From Ignavibacteriales bacterium (lineage in GTDB: Bacteria > Bacteroidota > Ignavibacteria > Ignavibacteriales > SURF-24): a stretch of 64,000 nucleotides of DNA. Location of the stretch: NCBI GenBank assembly GCA_026390815.1, contig JAPLFH010000057.1:1-64000 (forward strand), given 5' to 3'. The notes under the pieces are model-generated. The model ran no database searches. It worked only from the letters and a program-made list of their open reading frames with translations, and was not told the origin of the DNA. How positions within the stretch are numbered: position 1 is the first letter of the stretch; every line of letters begins with the position of its first letter. Positions 49,092 to 56,500 of the stretch are shown here, one piece after another. The position numbers and the translations under genes were made by a program.

Positions 49092-49835
49092 ATGAGCAAC
49101 CAAAACAATATTTATAATAATTTAAAATGCATTTGGATGTTGGGTTCAATTGTTGATTATAAACTATGCGATAGAAATTTTGAATGCAGCAATTGCCCGT
49201 TCGACAAAGCGATGATGAATTCGTCCCGTGCCCTGGCTAGTGGTGAGCAAATGGATGATTCGCGAATAGAAAATATTGTACAAAGACTAATAAATGATAT
49301 TGGCAGAGAGGAGCTTAGAAGAGATTATATATATTTGAACAATCACCTGATGGTTAAAAATTTATTCGCCAATACTTACTACCTTGGATTCAGCCCACTT
49401 GCCAATTATTTGTTAGATAATTGTAATTCAATAGAACATTGTTATAATGAAGATAAAATTGAAAAAGGACAATCATTAATAAAAGTAAATGGCGATTGGG
49501 GAAGCCTCGATGTTACTTCTCCAATTAGTTTTAGTAGCCTTGGAAAGATTACCAACCAGGAAATCAAAAGCAATGCTGAGAAGTGGTTTGGGCTAATTGA
49601 AGTACCAAAAGAAGAATTAACTGCAAACTCTCTTTCGGGCGAAAATTATATGAAGGATATTCTTGGTGTTACAAGAGAATTAACCCAGGTTAAACTTCAT
49701 TATGCCGATGTTGGTGAAACAATGATGGATGGCGGTATTGAAGTTAAATTCTTATATCAAGTTATTGGAAAAGAAAAATATCTTAATATTTTAAAAACTT
49801 TATTCTACAAATCAATTAAAGGTTCACAATTATGA
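49092..49835 (+). CDS. GcvH-like protein with N-terminal cysteine cluster
   Basis: The start is ATG 49092 (an in-frame GTG at 49083 overlaps the NrfD gene). The N-terminus CIWMLGSIVDYKLCDRNFEC followed by SNCPFDKAM places cysteines at about 13, 26, 32 and 35, suitable for a metal or FeS site. After a helical stretch comes an H-protein-like domain (SLIKVNGDWGSLDVTSPISF, about 128-147, and WFGLIEVP). The lipoyl-lysine position holds Trp (W136 in this numbering), so it cannot be lipoylated there. It is a cytoplasmic protein without leader, packed between the membrane subunit and the cytochrome. A similar protein is the first gene of the operon. Role unknown. Confidence 0.8.
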   Translation: MSNQNNIYNNLKCIWMLGSIVDYKLCDRNFECSNCPFDKAMMNSSRALASGEQMDDSRIENIVQRLINDIGREELRRDYIYLNNHLMVKNLFANTYYLGFSPLANYLLDNCNSIEHCYNEDKIEKGQSLIKVNGDWGSLDVTSPISFSSLGKITNQEIKSNAEKWFGLIEVPKEELTANSLSGENYMKDILGVTRELTQVKLHYADVGETMMDGGIEVKFLYQVIGKEKYLNILKTLFYKSIKGSQL

Positions 49836-50335
49836 AAAAAACAGTTTTACTCATTTCAATTTCGGTTTTATCTTTTTTGTTTTTATTCATTAACACAAAT
49901 GCACAGGCAAAATTTGTTGGTGTTAAAATGTGTGGTGCGTGCCATAAAGGAGAAAAGAATAAAAATGTGTTTGAAAAATGGTCAGCTTCTGATCATTCAA
50001 AAGCGTTTGAAACTTTGAAAAATAATAAATCAAAAGAAATTGCAAAGAAGATGGGTATTTCCGATCCATCTGCCTCTGATAAATGTTTATCTTGCCATGT
50101 AACTAATTTAACAAAGAAAGAAGAAGGTATAAGCTGCGAATCTTGTCATGGAGCCGGGTCTGACTACAAAGCTAAAACTGTAATGGAAAAAAGGGAATTA
50201 GCCAAGCAAAAAGGTTTAATTCTTGGTAAAGGAGACGCTGATTTATGTAAAAAATGCCACAATCAAAAAAGTCCAACTTACAAGCCATTCGATTATAAAA
50301 TTAAATGGGAAATTGTAAAACATCCTACTAAATGA
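49832..50335 (+). CDS. Tetraheme cytochrome c
   Basis: A 167-residue periplasmic cytochrome: signal peptide ending NAQAKF, then four CxxCH haem sites at 34-38 (CGACH), 85-89 (CLSCH), 102-106 (CESCH) and 139-143 (CKKCH). The spacing and the GISCESCHGAGSDY motif are of the cytochrome c554 type. It overlaps the preceding gene by 4 bases. It would accept electrons from the NrfD/ferredoxin module or hand them to periplasmic acceptors. A 246-base gap follows before the sensor kinase. Confidence 0.93.
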   Translation: MKKTVLLISISVLSFLFLFINTNAQAKFVGVKMCGACHKGEKNKNVFEKWSASDHSKAFETLKNNKSKEIAKKMGISDPSASDKCLSCHVTNLTKKEEGISCESCHGAGSDYKAKTVMEKRELAKQKGLILGKGDADLCKKCHNQKSPTYKPFDYKIKWEIVKHPTK

Positions 50336-50472
50336 TTTAATAATTGGACAGTTGAATGCAGGAATAATGGATTAAATGGATTTTCTTTTAAATGGATTTT
50401 TTTAATACGTTATTCCAGCTTTCTATCATTACATTATAAATAAGGATTCACCTGTAAATTCCAACTTTCAAG

Positions 50473-50509
50473 AATTATAAACGCAACAATGTTGATATTG
50501 TTTATAATT
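50473..50509. promoter_or_regulatory. Inverted repeat before the sensor kinase gene
   Basis: AATTATAAAC (50473-50482) pairs with GTTTATAATT (50500-50509), with a further palindromic ACAAT...ATTGT inside the loop. It lies about 75 bases before the kinase start. It may be an operator or the hairpin of the preceding transcript, which has no T run behind it. Confidence 0.5.
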
Positions 50510-50581
50510 TCTTTCATTTCCGCTTGCTATTGAAACATCTGTTAGATAATTTTGGGACGGATTCAAGCATCTTTATAGAAA

Positions 50582-52174
50582 ATGAATGTAAAAATTTATA
50601 ATAGACTAAGCGTTCAATTAACTCTTGTAATATCTGTTGTTCTGATAGCCAATTTTGCCTTTCAAACATTATTTACAGTTGAAAAATTAAAAGAGGATTT
50701 TACCAGTTCTCTTTCCAGCAATGCTTATAACATTAGTGATATAATTAAAAAATCAACCCGCTATAGTATGCTTTTAAACCGAAGTGACGATGTTCATCAT
50801 ATTATTAATACAATTGGAACTGAACCCGGTGTTGAGAAAATTAGAATATATAATAAGCAGGGACAAATAATATTTTCTACTGATAGCACTGAAGTTTTTA
50901 AAACAGTAGATATGAAAGAAGAAGCTTGTGTGGCTTGTCATACTGAAGGCAAAATGGTTTCAAGTCTTCCGGTTCAAAATAAAATAAGAATATTTAAAAA
51001 TGCCTCTAACCAAAGGGTAATGGGCTTAATCAATCCCATTTATAACGAACAGGATTGTTCAAACTCAGCTTGTCATGCCCATCAATCGGATGTTAAAATG
51101 CTTGGTGTTCTAGATGTTGTAATGTCGATGGATAAAATTGATAAAGTAATTGAAGCGAACACTTCAAGAATTATTTCCAATTCAATAATAATTACGATTA
51201 TCATCTCTGGATTAATCTGGCTTTTTATTTCCATACTCGTAAAACGTCCCATTCAAATTTTTGTAAAAGGAATTAAAGAGATTGGTAAAGGAAATCTTAT
51301 TTATAAAATTGATGTTAAAGCAAAAAATGAATTAGGAGAGATGGCTAATCAGTTTAATGATATGTCTGGTAAATTAGATTCTGCTTATAAAGAAATCCAG
51401 CAATGGACGCAGACATTAAATGATAAAGTTAATGAGAAAACAGAGGAACTGAAGAAAATATACGATCAGATTATTCAAATAGAAAAATTGGCTTCACTTG
51501 GTAAATTATCAGCTACGGTTGCACACGAATTAAATAATCCGCTGGAAGGAATTCTTACTTACAGCAAATTGATAGCGCGCCTGTTGATTAAGCAGCAAAA
51601 GGATGGAGAGCATGAGAAAATTCTTGGCTATTTAAATCTTATTTCCGATGAATCAGCCCGTTGCGGAAGAATTGTGAAGGACCTTCTTTTGTTTTCGCAT
51701 CGTGGGGAAGAAGAGTTTTGTCCGGAAGAACTTAACGGAATTATTGAAAAGTGTGTCATGATCATAAATCATCATCTTGAAATGAATAATGTAAAATTGA
51801 TTAAAGAAATTCCAGATGTGGCATTGAAGATAAAAGGTGATTCCCAGAAAATACAGCAAGCTTTAATTTCTTTGATGATAAATGCAATCGAATCTATGCA
51901 AAATGGCGGAACACTTCAATTAAAAGTTGAGAATGATAAAGACAAAATATATTTGAGAATTATTGATGAGGGATATGGAATTTCGGAAAAAGATTTACCT
52001 CACATTTTTGAACCATTCTATACCACAAAGCAGGAAGCAAAAGGGACCGGATTGGGCTTAACTGTTGCTTATGGAATAATTGAACACCACAAAGGAAAAA
52101 TAGAAGTTGAAAGCACATCATTAAAAGGAACTACCTTCAAAGTAACTTTACCATTATGTTGTACCAATAATTGA
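50582..52174 (+). CDS. Sensor histidine kinase with haem c motifs in the periplasmic domain
   Basis: A 530-residue kinase: TM1 (about 12-32), extracytoplasmic sensor (33-197), TM2 (198-220), HAMP (about 221-272), a coiled coil, HisKA with H315 in VAHELNNPLEG, and an HATPase domain with DEGYGISEKDLPHIFEPFY (split: DEGYGIS and FEPFYTTK) and GTGLGLTV. The sensor contains CVACH at 116-120 and CSNSACH at 159-165, i.e. one normal and one CX4CH haem-binding motif. This suggests covalent haem c and redox or gas sensing. The gene is directly upstream of its likely partner, an NtrC-type regulator. Confidence 0.94.
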   Translation: MNVKIYNRLSVQLTLVISVVLIANFAFQTLFTVEKLKEDFTSSLSSNAYNISDIIKKSTRYSMLLNRSDDVHHIINTIGTEPGVEKIRIYNKQGQIIFSTDSTEVFKTVDMKEEACVACHTEGKMVSSLPVQNKIRIFKNASNQRVMGLINPIYNEQDCSNSACHAHQSDVKMLGVLDVVMSMDKIDKVIEANTSRIISNSIIITIIISGLIWLFISILVKRPIQIFVKGIKEIGKGNLIYKIDVKAKNELGEMANQFNDMSGKLDSAYKEIQQWTQTLNDKVNEKTEELKKIYDQIIQIEKLASLGKLSATVAHELNNPLEGILTYSKLIARLLIKQQKDGEHEKILGYLNLISDESARCGRIVKDLLLFSHRGEEEFCPEELNGIIEKCVMIINHHLEMNNVKLIKEIPDVALKIKGDSQKIQQALISLMINAIESMQNGGTLQLKVENDKDKIYLRIIDEGYGISEKDLPHIFEPFYTTKQEAKGTGLGLTVAYGIIEHHKGKIEVESTSLKGTTFKVTLPLCCTNN

Positions 52175-52182
52175 GCAAAAAA

Positions 52183-53526
52183 ATGAAAGACAAAAAAACA
52201 ATTTTAATAGTTGATGATGAAAAGATAGTTAGAGATTCCTTATTCCATTGGTTTATTGAAGAAGGATACGAAGTTGAAATTGCGGAGGATGGAGAAACTG
52301 CGCTTAGAAACTTTGAAAAAGGGAAATTTGATTTGATGCTTGTCGATATGAAAATGCCTGGAATGAGCGGACTCGATCTTCTTGACAAAGTTAGGGAAAT
52401 AGATCCTGATTGTATTTTTATTATGATCACTGCCTTTGCTTCGGTTCCATCTGCAATTAAAGCACTTAAAAATGGAGCTTACGATTACATTACAAAACCC
52501 ATAGATCCAGATGAACTTACACACATTATCGAAAAAGCAATTCATCAGAAAGAGTTGAAAGATGAGAATGTTCAATTGAAAGATAAAATTGAAGAGATCA
52601 TCAAACCGGATAATTTGATTGGTGAAAGCCGCCAGATGAAAAAAATATTTGATCTGGTTAATACAGTTTCACAAACTGATACAACTGTTATGATTCGCGG
52701 TGAAAGCGGAACTGGAAAAGAATTGGTTGCTAAAGCAATTCATATTAACAGCAAACGAAAATATTTTCCAATAATAACGGTTAACTGCGGCGCACTTGCA
52801 GAATCATTACTGGAAAGCGAACTATTTGGTCATGAGAAGGGAGCCTTTACCGGAGCACATTATAGGCGGAAAGGTAAATTTGAAATGGCAGATGGTGGAA
52901 CAATTTTTCTTGATGAGATTGGTTCTATATCTCCAAAGATGCAGGTAGAGTTACTCCGTGTAATAGAAACAAAACAATTTGTACGCGTTGGCGGTAATGA
53001 AACAATTAACAGCGATTTTAGAGTTATTGCCGCTACAAACGAACCGCTTGAGGATTTATTAAAAGAAGGGAAGTTTAGGGAAGATCTGTTCTATCGCTTA
53101 AATGTATTTACAATTTTTATCCCGCCGCTACGTGAAAGGAGAGATGATATTCCTATCCTTGCTTATTTTTTCCTGAATAAATTTAACGAATCGATGAACA
53201 AGAATATTAAAAGTATTTCTCCGGAAGCGATGGAGTTTTTAGTTAACTATGAATGGCCCGGAAATGTGCGCGAATTGGAAAATGCAATTGAAAGAGCATT
53301 GGTTGTTGGTAAAACAGATGCAGTAAAAATTGAAGATCTGCCGTTCCATGTTTTTCCAAATAGAATAGATGATGGCGATGTTAGTTTATCTAGCGTGGAA
53401 AGGAAACATATTTATAATGTTCTTGAAGATAACAATTGGAATATTTCACGAAGTGCAGAAAAATTGCAAATTGATAGAGTTACACTTTATAATAAAATAA
53501 ACAAATATGGTTTCCGAAAAAGTTAA
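52183..53526 (+). CDS. NtrC-family sigma-54-dependent response regulator
   Basis: A regulator with a receiver domain (phospho-acceptor D55 in LMLVDMKMPGMSG), an AAA+ domain (Walker A GESGTGKE, GAFTGA loop in HEKGAFTGAHY, Walker B GTIFLDEIGS, arginine region FREDLFYRLNVF) and a Fis-type HTH at the end (WNISRSAEKLQIDRVTLYNKI). The GAFTGA loop is intact, so it should open sigma-54 promoters. I use ATG 52183; a TTG at 52171 overlapping the kinase stop is also possible. It most likely activates the promoter at 46427 in response to the haem kinase. It overlaps the archaemetzincin gene by one base. Confidence 0.95.
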   Translation: MKDKKTILIVDDEKIVRDSLFHWFIEEGYEVEIAEDGETALRNFEKGKFDLMLVDMKMPGMSGLDLLDKVREIDPDCIFIMITAFASVPSAIKALKNGAYDYITKPIDPDELTHIIEKAIHQKELKDENVQLKDKIEEIIKPDNLIGESRQMKKIFDLVNTVSQTDTTVMIRGESGTGKELVAKAIHINSKRKYFPIITVNCGALAESLLESELFGHEKGAFTGAHYRRKGKFEMADGGTIFLDEIGSISPKMQVELLRVIETKQFVRVGGNETINSDFRVIAATNEPLEDLLKEGKFREDLFYRLNVFTIFIPPLRERRDDIPILAYFFLNKFNESMNKNIKSISPEAMEFLVNYEWPGNVRELENAIERALVVGKTDAVKIEDLPFHVFPNRIDDGDVSLSSVERKHIYNVLEDNNWNISRSAEKLQIDRVTLYNKINKYGFRKS

Positions 53527-54068
53527 TGAATCTCCATATTGCTCCGATTCATTTTTCAAACACATCGTTGTTAAATGATGTTATAAAAGAATTATCGAAT
53601 TATTTTTCCTCAAAAATTAAATTAATTAATATTCCGTTAGATATTTTACCTGCATACTCAAAGGAAAGAGAACAATATTTTTCAACTCAGCTTATTTCAG
53701 ATTCAATTAAGCTTACAAATAAATACAATGGAAAAGTTTTAGTTATTGTTGAATTTGATCTGTTTGTTCCTGTATTTACTTATGTATTTGGGGAAGCTCA
53801 ACTTAATGGCAAGCATTCAATTGTATCTGTATGCAGGCTTCACGAAGAATTCTATTCCGGAATTACAAATGATGCTTTACTATTTGAACGGACAATAAAG
53901 GAAATTATGCACGAATTAGGACATAACTTTGGACTATTTCATTGCAAGAACTGGGATTGTGTTATGCACGTTTCCCAGGGTATTGAAGAAATTGATATTA
54001 AAGGAAAAACTTATTGTAAATCTTGTGTAGAAAAAGTTGAACAAGTAATTTCCCTAAAACACTTTTAG
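53526..54068 (+). CDS. Archaemetzincin-type zinc metalloprotease
   Basis: A 180-residue protein carrying the archaemetzincin signature. HELGHNFGLFH gives zinc ligands H129, H133 and H139 with catalytic E130. Then come C140, C145 and Met147, and the second cysteine pair C164/C167 in YCKSC, which would bind a structural zinc. The N-terminal half (IAPIHFSNTSLLNDVIKEL, VLVIVEFDLFVPVFTYVFGEA) fits the same family. Function of the bacterial proteins is poorly known. It starts on the last base of the NtrC-type gene (TAATG), so it is cotranslated with the regulator, an unusual partner. Confidence 0.93.
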   Translation: MNLHIAPIHFSNTSLLNDVIKELSNYFSSKIKLINIPLDILPAYSKEREQYFSTQLISDSIKLTNKYNGKVLVIVEFDLFVPVFTYVFGEAQLNGKHSIVSVCRLHEEFYSGITNDALLFERTIKEIMHELGHNFGLFHCKNWDCVMHVSQGIEEIDIKGKTYCKSCVEKVEQVISLKHF

Positions 54069-54166
54069 AATAAAGCAAAAGTAACTTTACTGTATCATAT
54101 ACAACTTCTGGTTCATATTAGAACACAATCCATTAAACATTACTGGAAAATCTCCCTAAAATATAG

Positions 54167-54182
54167 TGGCACTATTGTTGGA
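54167..54182 (+). promoter_or_regulatory. Second sigma-54-like promoter
   Basis: TGGCACTATTGTTGGA has a perfect -24 element and TTG at -12, but GG in place of the usual GC. From the preceding G it matches 14 of 15 bases of the site at 46426-46440. It lies 29 bases before ATG 54211. The -12 mismatch makes its strength uncertain. Confidence 0.55.
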
Positions 54183-54210
54183 ATATTAATAGTAAACTGA
54201 AAGGTAAAAA

Positions 54211-54624
54211 ATGGATTTGATACCAATTATAGAAATTTCTCTTTTCATATTTATCGGAATACTAATAATAGTTCTTTTATTTTCCTATATAACTTACAAA
54301 TTTGGTAATGCGAATAAACAATTAGAAAAAGTGCCGACTTATAACCTTGGTGTATCTGATAGTAATTTTATAAGAAAAGTTCAAAATGAAACGACTCAAG
54401 ACCCAACTTCATTTCATACAAGAGAGGTAGCAAATTCTAATAATTCACACGTTCCGTATATAGTAAAACAATCTATTCCTGTAATTACAGAAACGAATAA
54501 TAGACCTAAGCCGGGAAGATTTACTATTGTAAATGATGTGAATAACCATCTTCCTCTTCCATCTAATAATAATTTTAATGATGTAAGTTATAAATTTATG
54601 GTTTCAGGAAGCTCATCCAGTTGA
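54211..54624 (+). CDS. Small single-span membrane protein of unknown function
   Basis: A 137-residue protein: one membrane helix (about 5-30, IIEISLFIFIGILIIVLLFSY) and a polar, Asn/Ser/Pro-rich tail of low complexity ending VSGSSSS. The tail contains NSNNSHVPYIVKQSIPVITE, but I recognise no domain. GAAAGG precedes the ATG. It follows the second sigma-54-like site and so may belong to the same regulon as the redox cluster. Confidence 0.7.
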   Translation: MDLIPIIEISLFIFIGILIIVLLFSYITYKFGNANKQLEKVPTYNLGVSDSNFIRKVQNETTQDPTSFHTREVANSNNSHVPYIVKQSIPVITETNNRPKPGRFTIVNDVNNHLPLPSNNNFNDVSYKFMVSGSSSS

Positions 54625-54780
54625 AGTTCAGTTAGATATTCCCACCAAGTCATTTAACTTATCTAATATCTACCCATAATTCTTTGTGGGTATAATAAAA
54701 AAACGTATTGCTTTTTAATTAAAATAGTTTTTATTTTGTGTCGGGTATTTTTAACCACTTTAACTATTTTAAGCATTGAA

Positions 54781-55266
54781 ATGATTGAAAGCAATAAATT
54801 AGAAATGGCTCAGGACTTTTTACAAAAAGCGTATAAACTGCATCTTGAGGGAAAAATTATTGAAGCCATAGACTATTATAAAATATCCATCGATTTCTGT
54901 CCGACAGCAGAAGCGCATACGTTTTTAGGTTGGGCTTACAGTATGCAGGGAAAATTCAATGAAGCAATTGAGGAATGTTGTTCTGCCATTATAATTGATG
55001 AAGATTACGGAAATCCTTACAATGATATTGGAAGTTACCTGGTTAGTTTAGAAAAGTATGATGATTCAATTCAGTGGTTCGAAAAAGCAATTAAAGCTGC
55101 CCGCTACAATCTACCGCATTTACCATATTATAATCTTGGGAAAGTATTTGAAAAGAAAGGTGACTGGTTTAAAGCCTTAAAGTTTTACAAAGAATCTGTT
55201 AAAATAAACCCCAAGTATGAACCTGCTCAAAAAGCAGTTGTAAAGATTACTACGCTTTTAAATTAA
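54781..55266 (+). CDS. TPR-repeat protein
   Basis: A 161-residue soluble protein made of about four tetratricopeptide repeats: AQDFLQKAYKLHLEGKIIEA, AEAHTFLGWAYSMQGKFNEA, GNPYNDIGSYLVSLEKYDDS and LPYYNLGKVFEKKGDWFKA, then EPAQKAVVKI. I use ATG 54781 because the earlier part of the frame (from TTG 54736) gives an unrelated hydrophobic start without a ribosome binding site. It is a binding scaffold whose partner is unknown. A 15-bp hairpin lies downstream. Confidence 0.88.
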   Translation: MIESNKLEMAQDFLQKAYKLHLEGKIIEAIDYYKISIDFCPTAEAHTFLGWAYSMQGKFNEAIEECCSAIIIDEDYGNPYNDIGSYLVSLEKYDDSIQWFEKAIKAARYNLPHLPYYNLGKVFEKKGDWFKALKFYKESVKINPKYEPAQKAVVKITTLLN

Positions 55267-55437
55267 ATCCTCCACATCATTCCTATTTCAATCTTTGATT
55301 TAGAGAACGGTGGAGAATAAAACAAGCAAATCTGAAAACGCTTGATTGAGTATTAACTCTGTTTTATATTCGCTTGCCGGGCAGCAAAACTTACCCAACC
55401 AAAAGAATAATGTCTAGTACAGGATGGTAAATAAACC

Positions 55438-55480
55438 AGGCAAGTTAGCAAATCGATTACAAACTTTTGTTAACTTGCCT
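55438..55480. terminator. Hairpin between convergent genes
   Basis: AGGCAAGTTAGCAAA (55438-55452) pairs with TTTGTTAACTTGCCT (55466-55480) with one G-T pair and a 13-base loop. It sits between the TPR gene and the convergent nuclease-like gene and could end transcripts from both sides. No good T run follows. Confidence 0.5.
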
Positions 55481-55509
55481 ATTTAGCAAAATATCTTTGT
55501 TGAATAATT

Positions 55510-56433
55510 TTATTCAAAAGCATGCTTACTTAACTGTGTTCCACAATATCTAGCCCAGAGTAACATACTCAACTCTCGCCGTTCCCAACTTATCTCTAAC
55601 TGCTGTATCTTTTCAATAAAATCCTGATACGTAACTATCTTAAAAAATTTGTCACCATCTTTCAACATACGTTGAAATTCTGAGCCAGTGCGAAAACCAC
55701 TACTATCATCTTGATGACAAAATAATCCAGTATAAACAAAATCATAGTAACCGTGTTGTAAAAGTGCTTCTGCTAATAACTGATTGCGAAATAGTTGATT
55801 AAATCTTGCCGTCGTAAACTCCTCATAACCTGCGGCGAATACTTTCTCCTTCCTTTGGTTAAAGATGTTCCGATATTCTGTCTTATCATATTCCGTTGAG
55901 GAAAAAGTATCTGTATATTTGCATTCGAGACCTATCAATCCACTTTGGTTATCAGACATCACTTCAAAAGCCACATCAAAAGCAGAATTGTCATGAGTGT
56001 AATTTTTAACGGGAGCAAATTCAAATGTAACTCGATTAACTTTGGTCAACTCTGGCCAGAACTGCTGCAAAACTGGCAATGCAAAATCTGTATCAATTTT
56101 GAGTTCACCAAAAAAATTGAAACAAAGGGGTTGACTGGACAGTAAATTATTAAATAACCTGCCTTCTTCAATTATGCCTGAATTAGCCACTTGCCTTTCT
56201 TGAATTGTTTGCCTCACTGCCTCAGTTATTTTTGAAGACAAAAAATTTTTCGTGTTGGTTTGTCCATTTAAAATTGTATTGCAGACAGATTCCTCTTTTC
56301 TAATCGGATGCTGCCCTTCTTTTTCAGCTAAGACAAACGCTCTCCACCAGGCTTGATGGAATCTCATCCTCTTCTTTCTGAAATCATTTTCAGATGGAAT
56401 TGTGCCTATCAGTTTTTTTAATTCATTCTTCAT
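55510..56433 (-). CDS. Solitary PD-(D/E)XK nuclease-like protein
   Basis: A 307-residue protein beginning with the motif RMRFHQAWWRAFVL, seen in a set of putative restriction endonuclease-like proteins (PGN_0703/PDDEXK_13 type). The nuclease core is D153 in SAFDVAFEVMS, then E170 and K172 in GLIGLECKYTD. No methyltransferase or specificity gene is beside it. It may be a defence or DNA-repair nuclease, or a domesticated one. The family is reasonably sure; the activity is inferred. Confidence 0.8.
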   Translation of the reverse strand: MKNELKKLIGTIPSENDFRKKRMRFHQAWWRAFVLAEKEGQHPIRKEESVCNTILNGQTNTKNFLSSKITEAVRQTIQERQVANSGIIEEGRLFNNLLSSQPLCFNFFGELKIDTDFALPVLQQFWPELTKVNRVTFEFAPVKNYTHDNSAFDVAFEVMSDNQSGLIGLECKYTDTFSSTEYDKTEYRNIFNQRKEKVFAAGYEEFTTARFNQLFRNQLLAEALLQHGYYDFVYTGLFCHQDDSSGFRTGSEFQRMLKDGDKFFKIVTYQDFIEKIQQLEISWERRELSMLLWARYCGTQLSKHAFE

Positions 56434-56500
56434 ATCTTAACCATTGATTGTGCAAATATTGGTTAATATTGGATTAATATTCAGTAAGCTAACAACCAAT

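Noticed and set aside
50553-50570. Possible sigma-54 site (GGGACGGATTCAAGC) before the haem kinase gene
   Set aside because: Spacing fits, but -24 lacks CAC and -12 lacks TT, so it is no better than chance.
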